Origin: Sacculina carcini
Lineage: Eukaryota > Arthropoda > Thecostraca > Sacculinidae
Direction of reading: 5' to 3'
Assembly (NCBI GenBank): GCA_916048095.2
Contig: OU696576.1
Coordinates: 4,445,664-4,509,663, forward strand
DNA length: 64,000 nucleotides
Part shown: in pieces, positions 53,173 through 64,000 of the stretch
Layout: the number at the start of each line of letters is the position of its first letter
How positions within the stretch are numbered: the stretch's first letter is position 1
Position numbers and translations under genes: made by a program
The notes under the pieces: model-generated
The model's database searches: none
What the model was told of the DNA's origin: nothing
What the model saw: only the letters and a program-made list of their open reading frames with translations

Positions 53173-54477
53173 AAAATATTTATTATAAACCCAATGAGAT
53201 ATGGCAAATTGCCAACGGTATGGAAAGAAGCCAACGTTACACCTCTGCTTAAAAGGGCAACGATGAAGAGCCGAAAAATTATAGACCGATCTCGCTGACA
53301 AGTGTCGCATGCGAAATTATGGAAAAATTATAAAAAACAGTGGGTCAATTATCTGGAAAACAACCAAATTATTACTCAAAGTCAATTCGGATTTAGAAGT
53401 AATAGATCTGCAGCAGCAAATCTTATCAGTTTTTACAGTCGTATTACTGAGAATACACAGGAAAGAGGACAGTGGACAGATGCTGTTTACATAGATTTTG
53501 AAAAAGCATTCGACAAGGTCCCTCACGATAAATTACTCTACAAGTTGAAGACCATCGGAGGAATCAACGAGGAACTGGAAACATGGATAGGAGACTTTTT
53601 GAAAAATAGACGAATGAGAACGTGTCTCAGAGGACATTTCTCGTCTTGGCGGAAAGTGAAAAGTGGTGTGCCTCAGGGCACTGTGCTCGCACCAATCTTC
53701 TTCATGATATACATTAATGACATTGAAAAAACCGTTCCGAGTGGCGTGTATATGAACTTGTTTGCAGATGATATTAAACTACAAACAATTATGCCCTGCA
53801 TAGAAGATTGTCAGACATTGCAAAAAGGTTTGGAAGAACTATCAAGCTGGAGTAAAAAATGGCAAATGCCATTTAATGTCGAAAAATGGCATGTTATACG
53901 CTTTGGAAGAGGGCAAGAACGGCCTTTCTGGAGGTACAAGTTAAACGATATTGAGCTAAAGGATGTCTCCAAAGAGAAAGACCTCGGAGTAATAGTTCAC
54001 AGCAGCCTTTCACCAGAAAGTCACATTTCTATTATAGTTGAGAAAGCGAATAACAATATAACGAACATAAAAGCAGCATGTTCGTACAATGATGAGAGGA
54101 TACTAGCGAAATTGATTACATCCACCATTCGGCCAACATTGGAATACGCAGAAATAGTTTGGAGTCCACATTTACAAATACATAAAAAACCGGAGAAGGT
54201 CAAATCAGCCACAAACATATTAGGAAGCAATAAACATTTGGCATATTTCGACAAACTAAAAAAGTTCGGTTTGACAACGCTAGAAGATAGGAGAGTTAGA
54301 GGGGATTTAATCTCAGTTTATATATTTCTTACGGGGAAGGATGAAATGGAAAATCGGAAGTTGTTTCAATTCTCAAAATCTAATAGAAATCACAGAAATC
54401 ATAGAAATCAAATTTTTGCCTACAAAAACTCAGGATTAAAAAGGACATCCAAAAATATAGTTTCCCAAATAGAGTAG
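53173..54477 (+). pseudogene. CR1-like LINE copy A2: reverse transcriptase portion
   Basis: After GKLPTVWKEANVTPL (frame change near 53255 and a stop near 53331), an open frame of 391 codons (53302-54477) carries YIDFEKAFDKVPHDKLL, KSGVPQGTVLAPIFFMIYIND, catalytic LFADDIKLQ, NVEKWHVIRFG, and the C-terminal domain (TTLEDRRVRGDLISVYIF). The usual final block (KKDIQKYSFPNRVVDRWNRLP type) is read in another frame just after 54440. It is the 3' half of the LINE at 43801-44290. Confidence 0.9.
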
Positions 54478-54618
54478 TAGATAGATGGAATAGGTTGCCA
54501 AGCGACGTAGTACACCAACCAACGACACAACTGAAGACGTATGCCAGCTGGAAGGCGGAGTCACGAGCCTATGACTCATTCCTGCGAAGACAATTAGTAA
54601 GAGCAACTATAGTAAGAA

Positions 54619-54708
54619 CACACACACACATACACACACACATACACACACACATACACACACACATACACACACACACACACAAACATACAAACACACA
54701 CATACATT
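54619..54708. repeat. CA tract at LINE 3' end
   Basis: (CACACATA)n-type repeat directly after the LINE copy A2 3' end. Confidence 0.95.
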
Positions 54709-54747
54709 AACATATACCAACACACATCCGGATTGATCACACACAAT

Positions 54748-56319
54748 TAGTGATGCAAAAGAACCGTTTTATTTGGTTGCGGTTTTTTTTTGCAAAAAAA
54801 AACATGTTTTTCTTAGGTTTTTTTTGTTTTTTTTTGTTTTTTTAGAATTAGCCTCAATTGTCATCGGATGTTAAATTTTAGTACATAGAAATGAGTTCAA
54901 TTGATGTTTTGTACATCTTTACGTGTCTTATTTCAAAGAAAATTTGATAATAGTATAAAAAACAAGAATATTTATCAATAAATACCTCAGGAGACTGTTT
55001 GAAAGTGCATCCGGGTCCGGTGGTTAAGTTTTTTTTCATTGAGAAAACCCATGTTTTTAAAGATGGTTCTAATTATGTGGATATTTGAAATAATTCGTCA
55101 GCATAACGAAACAAATTCATTGAATAATCATGTTTTTTTATAAAAGAAACCATGTTTTTTATGAAAAAATGCAATGATGTTTGTCAAACTGGTTTAAAAT
55201 TCGTTTTATTAATGTACAGGTCCAGAAAATATTGGCAGCAGAACAAGACAAGCTAATTGGTTGGTCAAGTGTTTTTTTGACAAACGTTCATTTAAACTAA
55301 CGCTTTTTTAATGAAACAATGTTTTCTAAAACAGTATATATGTAAGATAGATTTGATTGATGTACGTTCAAATAACTTTTGTATAGCAAGTAGCCTGCTG
55401 GTACGTATATGCGGCTGGTTAAGCCACTTAATTTAAACTGTTCTTTTAAACCATGGTTTTTTTCAAAATATATTTTTTGGAAAAACTGTTTTCGTAGATG
55501 TAGAGAATGCGAAAAAAATTGGCGGCAGATCAAGGAAAGCTTAACCAAATTAACTGTTTTTTTTATTAGTAACCTGTTTTTAGAACTGGTTTTATGGATG
55601 ATGGTTTCTTTGATGTAGTTATTTGTGTTCAAATACTTTTTTGTACATCAAATATATTTCCTCAGTTGTTTTTTTTCCTACACGAAAATATTATCCGTTT
55701 TTCTGGTCCGTTGTCACTGTGACCCGCTTTTATTCGTAGTTTCATTAGGGATACTAAGTTTGTGTGCATATTCGTAGTATTTGTGTAAATATTTGCAGTG
55801 TTTGTACTCTTATATTTGCAAATAATTGATCTGCTGAATGAAATGATGAAACTTATTATAACCAACGTAGTTAATTTCTGGCAGCAAAAAGTTAATGTGT
55901 AAAAAATAAAAATAAATTATGCCACCTGTTGTTTTTTTAAAACAGTTTCAGATTTTAGCATAAAAAACGGTTATCAAACCCTGCTTTCTTACACAATGAT
56001 TAACTCAATACTTGAACGCAAAACTGTACTGTACATAGAAGTGCCGCACAGTACCGTGCAAACAATGATATTAGGCCTTTCAGACACATTATAACAATTA
56101 TATTGTGCATATTTAATGATAATTCAATTTGATAGGGACACTAATAGCATGAATAACCCATGTGTTGATAAAAATAATTCATTTAACATCCCAAATATAT
56201 CATTTCCATAATTTGAATTCTTTGCATGACTCTTCAAAAAAAACCAAAAAGAACGTGTTTTTTTTGGTCGCGGTTTTTTTTGGCAAAAAAAAACGGTTTT
56301 TTTTGAGGTCGCATCTCTA
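54748..56319. mobile_element. Non-autonomous hAT-type element rich in poly-T motifs
   Basis: Ends TAGTGATGC and its inverse GCATCTCTA, flanked by a perfect 8-bp target duplication CACACAAT at 54740-54747 and 56320-56327. 1572 bp with no transposase. The interior repeats motifs such as AAACCATGTTTTTT, AAAAACGGTTTTTT and GGTCGCGGTTTTTTTT, densest near both ends, as expected for subterminal transposase-binding sites of hAT elements. Insertion was into CA-rich DNA. Confidence 0.88.
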
Positions 56320-56439
56320 CACACAATACAGCTGTACTGTGTAACTCCCCGTGATTCCTATGCGGTCTGTGTCTATCCGCGCCTTTTTTCCTGTTTCTGT
56401 GTTGTGACCACAATGATGTGTGAGTGGAGTCGTACATTA

Positions 56440-57070
56440 ATACTAGTATGTGTGTGTATATGGGTGTGAATATATGTGTGTGAATATATGTGTGTGTGTG
56501 CGTGTGTGTATATGAGTGTATGTATGTGTATGTGTGTGTACATGTGAGTGTATGTGTGTGTGTGTGTGTGTGTGTTTGTGTGTGTTTGTGTGTGTGTGTG
56601 TGTGAACCGCGCAGTACATGTACCTCGAAGTTTGCCCTGGCGTAGTTTAAATGCCGATTGTACATACACACACGCACACACATGCACACAGACTGCCACA
56701 GGCCCACAAACCCACACAAACACTGGGAGCCTTCATTGTGAATGTGTTTGTGTGTGTGTGTGTGTATGTGTATGTGTTCTCTCACGCTCATATACATTCG
56801 TATATGTATTTTCACATACATACACACGTACACACGCAGACATCGGCATAGACGGCACATACGCGCGGCTGACGTATGAGTGTACGCATACCTGTAGACT
56901 TCCTGGGATACATACCAGCACATACACACACACACACACACACACATACACACACACACCTGCTACACAGGCGACTGCTAAGCATACGGTCAATGACCCA
57001 CCATGACCCAACCAGCCCACACACACACACACGCATACACACGTATACACACGCATATACGCGCATACGC
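56440..57070. repeat. Alternating TG and CA tracts
   Basis: TG-rich 56445-56604, CA-rich 56663-56728, TG-rich 56742-56778, CA-rich 56815-56960 and 57018-57075. Opposite-sense neighbours could pair as long imperfect hairpins. Open frames here are microsatellite translations. Confidence 0.85.
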
Positions 57071-59429
<2,359 letters not shown>

Positions 59430-59715
59430 AGCAGAAATAAAGGGTGGATCAGAACCGATTGAGCAATTTCAGGAGATATAAAAAGTAATGGGGGTACATA
59501 GAGAAGAAAGTTTATCATTCTCAAGGTTAACAAAACATACCATTTAGAATCCTTTTGTTCTGAAATTACTGTCAGCAAGATGGCGACCATTAGCTGCAAC
59601 ATACTGTTGGAGTCGTTCCCTGAAGTCTTTATCAGCACGTTCACACATACTGCGGGGTACGGCGTTAACCTCTTCAATAATCCGCTCCCTTAGCTGTGGT
59701 AAGGTGTGAGGGCAA
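59430..59715 (-). mobile_element. Tc1/mariner-type transposon, 3' end fragment
   Basis: In minus sense the sequence encodes LPQLRERIIEEVNAVPRSM then FRERLQQYVAANGRHLADS and a stop, the C-terminal tail of a mariner-family transposase. About 120 bases of 3' non-coding DNA end near AATCGGTTCTGATCCACCCTTTA, a mariner-like terminal sequence. The rest of the transposase is cut off at 59715 by the LTR element. Only the last about 55 residues are visible. Confidence 0.65.
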
Positions 59716-60701
59716 TGTTACGCGAAGCTCGTTCAGAGCGCGCACATAACAAAGAGCGGTGTTGCACAGCAGATATATTATATATATACAGCAGCAATAG
59801 TACAAAGAATATCACAAGGCCGGAGACCCGCAAAACCTCGGTACGAAGGCCGCGGCACAGAATTCCGTAACAGTGGTGTAGCGAGTCCTCCACTGAAACA
59901 GCTACTGCACCGTTACAAATAATACAGGTATTAATCGCGCAATACATATCAAAGGCCGGAGACCAGCAAAACCTCGGCACGAAGGCCGCGGCACAGAATT
60001 CCGTAACAGTGGTGTAGCAAGTCTTCCACTGAAACAGCTACTGCACCGTTACAAGTAATACAGGTAATATCCTAGGCCAATGCGCGGCAATCGCAACGAG
60101 CACGTTGTCCCACACAATGTGTCGGACAATGCTCGGGTCGAACTGACACAAGGCGAGCGAGACACAGAGAGTAGCCCTGTCAGTCAAGCTATTGCCAAAG
60201 TCCCAGTCCAACTGCCCGCGCACCGATGCGACGGGACTTAAATAAACTTGGCCGTGCGTGTGCATCGACCCGACCGCGTATGAACATTGGAACACAATTG
60301 GCCAGGCACTAGCAAAAGACAAATGTAACCACCCGATTGGTAGCTATGTGATCACGCCAGCACGTAGGCTACTGTGATTGGCTGAACTATTTTCGCAAGC
60401 TAACACGCACACACACGTCACCTAACCTACAGGGAATATTCTAGAACGCATGCCACACAAACATACAGACACATGCGGCACATACATAGAGACACATACG
60501 CACACGTATACACATGCAACAAGCGTGTTTGCTGGTTGTACGCAGACACACGTCACCTAACCTACACCGAACATTCTGGAAGGCATGTCACACAAACATA
60601 CAAACACGTGCGGCACATACATATAAAGGCATACGCGCACGCATACACATTTAAATATACACACATTTATACAATTAATAAAATATGCATGACACGCCAC
60701 A
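59716..60701 (-). repeat. Probable 3' LTR of Gypsy element 3, with internal tandem repeats
   Basis: In sense it begins TGTGGCGTGTCATGC right after the purine tract and probably ends GCGTAACA. Contains two direct duplications: about 135 bp (59818-59935 and 59953-60070) and about 130 bp (60411-60510 and 60545-60645). The left limit is inferred from TG...CA ends and the mariner sequence outside. Confidence 0.55.
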
Positions 60702-60717
60702 TGAGCCCCCCTTTAGA

Positions 60718-62796
60718 TCATGGCGAGAAACGAACCGGAGGTTTGACAGCTCTGCCAGATCGGGTACGGTACAAGATGGATTGTGGTGTGGTGTGCGTCT
60801 GAGTGTGAGTGATCTTGCCTGAGTGTGAGTGTGAGTTTTGTTTTGCCTGATGCACGAAGCTGTCGTTCTCCGGAGCGGATGAAATATTCTCATTTTCCAG
60901 AAATGCTGGACGCAGACGATCAATGCCGACCACCTCGTGTCCATGCCGCTCAATAGTGAACGTTTTTGGCGTACGTTTCACCACCTTGTATGGCCCCTGG
61001 TACACCGGCTGCAGCGGACGTCTGTGACCGTCATGACGCACGAACACGAAATCTGCATCGGACAAGCTGGGTAGGTGGAACACTGTTGTCTCAGCTGCAC
61101 GGGTCTGCTGTGGCCGGATAGCACTGAAATGTTCAGACAATTGTTTGGCAAACTGACAATATGTGTGAGTCAATTGTGGTTGTCTATTTAACAATTCACC
61201 AGGTAAACGCAATTTGGCACCATATACCAGCTCGGCGGAGGAACAATTTAAAGATGATTTCATGCAGGACCGAATACCTAACAGGACTATTGGCAGTCTG
61301 CTTGTCCAGTCACTTCAACCCCGAAGTGCGCCTTTAAGCTGGCGGTGAAGCCGTTCTACTAGGCCGTTGGCTGCCGGATTGTACGCCGTTGTCAAGCGCG
61401 TGTTGGATCCGAAACAGTTGTTGAGTTGTCTCCAGAGGTGGCTAGTGAATTGAGTGCCTCTGTCTGAGACAATACTCTCGGGGACACCGAAACGTGACAC
61501 CCGAGTTGAAATATAATATCGTGCTACCGTATCGGCCGATATGTCAGGAATAGGACATGCTTCTGGCCAGCGTGTAAACCTGTCAATCACTGTCAAAATA
61601 TATTGGTGACCATTGGAGCACGGAAGTGGGCCTACTATGTCTACGTGCACATGCTGAAACCGGCGCGAGGGCTGCTCAAATTGTCCTACTGGTGAACGAT
61701 TATGTCTGGTGATCTTACATGTTTGACAATGTGCGCACTGTTTGGTCCAAGTGACGATATCTTGTCGCATGTTGGGCCAGACATATCTGTCGGATACGAG
61801 CTTCAAAGGTGCAGCTCGGCCTGGATGGGAAAGACTGTGCAAGATACAGAAAACATCCTGACGCATTCTGGTTGGCACCAAGGGTCGCGGTGTTCCGGTT
61901 GAAATATCGCACAGAATTTTGTGTTTAGAAACTGCAGGAAAACTCTGCCACTCCAGCTTCAAGCTGGTTGACTCGTTTTGGAAAAGTTCTTGCAGTTCAG
62001 TATCTGCTTGCTGCTGTTTTGATAGCGAGTCTATGTCAATGGTTGAAGACACGGCGCTTACTCTAGATAACGCATCAGAGACCACATTGTCCTTGCCGCT
62101 TATATGACGCACATCTGCAGTGAACTGTACTATGTAGTCTAAATGGCGCTGTTCTCTCGGTGAGTGGTTGTGTGTGGGAGTGCGGATCGCGTGCGTCAGC
62201 GGCTTATGGTCGGTAAATATGGTGAAATCTCGACCTTCTAGATACTGACGGAAATGTCGAACGGATAAATACACGGCTAGCACTTCTTTACCGAACGCAC
62301 TGTAGTTGGCTTGAGCTGAAGTCAGCTGTTTCGACCAAAAAGCCAGTGGCTGCCACTCACCGTGACTACATTGCTGCAAAACTGCACCAATCCCGGAATC
62401 ACTGGTATCTGTGAAAAGAGCTAATTGCGCGGAGTCATTCTGATGATGCAACGACGCGGCTTCGCTAAGTGCGTTTTTTGACTTGTCAAATGCATCTGTA
62501 GCCTCGCTTGTCCATATGACAGGAACCTTGGATTTTTTTGCATGATTTGTTATCAGCTTGTGTAAGGGAGCAAGAAGTGAAGCTGCATGAGGCAAAAAAC
62601 GGTGGTAAAAATTTACCATGCCCAAGTACCTACGCAGTTGCTCGTGCGTTTTTGGAAGAGGAAATTCGATTATAGCTTTCACTGCGTCATGCTGTGGAAG
62701 TATGCCGCCAATATTTATCGTGTGGCCGAGAAAAGTCAATTCCGGCTTGCCGAACACGCATTTGTCTATGTTTATTTTGAGGCCGTGTGCGCGCAA
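60718..62796 (-). pseudogene. pol: Gypsy element 3 pol, RNase H to integrase and tail
   Basis: Late reverse transcriptase (KCVFGKPELTFLGH, LRRYLGMVNFYHRFLP), RNase H (LFTDTSDSGIGAVLQQ, FTDHKPL), integrase zinc finger (HSLSHPGRAAP...CAHCQTC) and DDE core (HVDIVGPLP, SDRGTQF, NPAANGLVERLHR), then the integrase C-terminal region (YKVVKRTPKTFTIERHG). Order as in Ty3/Gypsy. Part of a broken element. Confidence 0.9.
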
Positions 62797-62835
62797 ACGA
62801 CTGAGAACTGTGTGTAGATGTTACCGGTGGTCTGC

Positions 62836-63570
62836 CTAGTTTTTGCTGGCTATCAAGATGTCGTCTATGTACACGAATATGAAATTTAAGCCTCGGAGTA
62901 CTGAGTCCAACATACGTTGCATTGACTGCGCGCTATTACGCAATCCAAACGGCATACGCAACATTTCGAAAGAACCAAATGGCGTGGTGATTGCCGTTTT
63001 GTGTATGTCGTCCGGGTGTACAGGAATCTGGAAAAACGCTTTGACCAGGTCAATCTTCGAAAATACAGTCGAACCATGTAATGCTGCAGAAAAATCTTGC
63101 AGATACGGCACTGGGTATCTGTCCGGAGTTGTTACTCTGTTCAGAGCTCTATAATCTCCACAAGGCCGCCAATCGGAAGATGCCCGTTTCGGAACAAGAT
63201 GGAGTGCCCCTGCATAAGGACTGTTACTCGGTCGTATTATACCCTGTGCCAGCATCTTTTCAAACTCCGCTTTGGCAATTTTCAGCCTAGCAGAATCAAG
63301 TTTTCGAGGTCGACAAAACACAGGCTTACCAGGTGTATGAATTCGGTGAAAAACACCGTGTTTCGAAACGTCATAAGTGACGGAAGGCGACAAAAGCTCT
63401 GGGAATTGTTTGACAATGGCCTGGTAGTTCTCATGGTGACCAGACATGGACACGGAGATCAGCAAAGGCGCATGTGAACCAGAACCGCGAACCTTGAGCT
63501 GCGTGGTATTATCGATAAGCTCGCACTTTCTTGGGTTAACGCTTATATCATGATGCGAAAAAAAAATCAC
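62836..63570 (-). pseudogene. pol: Gypsy element 3 pol, N-terminal reverse transcriptase part
   Basis: Pro-RT linker, then the reverse transcriptase fingers and palm: [55 protein letters not shown], catalytic [13 protein letters not shown]. Continuous with the part at 60718-62796 in element order. Confidence 0.9.
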
Positions 63571-64000
63571 ACCCGATTATCGATATGTCAATATCAGCTT
63601 AGATAAATGTCCACGGAAAATTTCTACGCAGACCGAGTGATACTGTGAGCGTTTTAGAATCATGTGTGCGTATAGCACTGTTATTGACCTCTTGCAGACA
63701 CAATGAAGACTTGTTACTGGATGGATAATGACGCGTTGACACGATACTATACTGCGCCCCGGTGTCTATCAAAAAAGAAATGCTTTATACCTGGTCCCGG
63801 ATGAAAAACAGTGAATTTTTGTGGCTGCCTGCGATGGTTGCGAGAGAAGAATTTGGCAGACATTCTCCTCTCGGGATCAGTTTAAATAATGCCTGCAATG
63901 TTTTTCGCACGAGCGCGCTTTCTCGCCGAAATTGTAATGATACCAGCAAAGGTTGGTCCTCTCACCATCTGTGGTGGATTCCTCGTCTTTTGCCACCGAG

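Larger units (their letters stand above)
43801..54618 (+). mobile_element. CR1-like LINE, copy A2, split by a Gypsy element
   Basis: Pieces 43801-44290 and 53173-54618. It starts after (CA)n in the linker (KLWKNFRKVLDSDSYERYKKSRNNY), has one stop near 43912, and reads up to ECTETLYKPL at the insertion. The far side resumes with the next part of the same protein and the reverse transcriptase. The 3' end (ACTATAGTAAGAA) passes into (CA)n. So this copy too has CA tracts at both ends. Confidence 0.88.
59716..64000 (-). mobile_element. Ty3/Gypsy LTR retrotransposon 3, CsRn1-like, partial in window
   Basis: Minus-strand element running off the right edge. In sense: end of gag with a CHCC zinc motif (CWYHYNFGEKARSC...C, about 63880-63950), protease (DTGAQYSI, about 63740), reverse transcriptase, RNase H, integrase, pol tail, a purine tract (AAAGGGGGG) and the 3' LTR. 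The CWYH-type gag motif defines the CsRn1 group, known from trematodes and other animals. The visible part is mostly open with two or three breaks, so it is fairly young. The 5' LTR lies outside. Confidence 0.85.

Noticed and set aside
56440-57070. Telomeric or centromeric repeat
   Set aside because: The units are plain TG/CA dinucleotides with interruptions, with no TTAGGG-like unit or higher-order period.

Overview
The window is a eukaryotic, almost certainly invertebrate animal, repeat-rich intergenic region. I see no bacterial or viral gene order and no confident host gene. The evidence is the mix of families: several LINE families of the Jockey/CR1/L2 supergroup, two Penelope-like families, three Ty3/Gypsy elements (one with the CsRn1-type gag zinc motif), a P-element-type DNA transposon, hAT-type non-autonomous elements, a mariner remnant and very many (CA)n, (TG)n and (TA)n tracts. 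A lophotrochozoan such as a flatworm or mollusc would fit, but this is inference.

Layout. 1-5000: dinucleotide-rich DNA with a truncated Penelope copy (minus), a possible two-exon host gene end (minus, 3443-3869) and a near-perfect 368-bp palindrome with a TA core. 5000-8450: unrecognised DNA with two sibling hAT MITEs with 8-bp target duplications. 8450-12480: a nearly full-length CR1-like LINE (minus). 12500-24140: a head-to-tail train of L2-like LINE copies (plus), mostly joined through TG tracts; one is split by a young, whole-looking Gypsy element (13632-18338) and another by a different LINE. 24148-27212: a large inverted Penelope pair between TA tracts, carrying hammerhead ribozymes. 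28256-30890: a second CR1-like LINE. 34046-40440: a LINE (minus) containing a tRNA-like SINE and a P element (8-bp duplication), itself split by an L2-like LINE end. 40955-43785: further LINE ends. 43801-54618: a third CR1-like LINE holding a Gypsy element whose 3' LTR holds a full-length LINE. 54748-56319: a poly-T-rich hAT element with perfect 8-bp duplication. 56400-58700: long CA/TG tracts. 59430-64000: mariner end abutting a CsRn1-like Gypsy element that runs off the window.

How it fits together. This is an insertion hot spot with layered insertions, several dated relative to each other by nesting and target duplications. Two themes recur. Retroelement boundaries coincide with dinucleotide tracts in a fixed orientation: the CR1-like family sits in (CA)n at both ends, the L2-like family usually follows (TG)n, and Penelope ends abut (TA)n. 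Both Penelope families carry a hammerhead ribozyme whose conserved core overlaps the first ATG of the element's reading frame.
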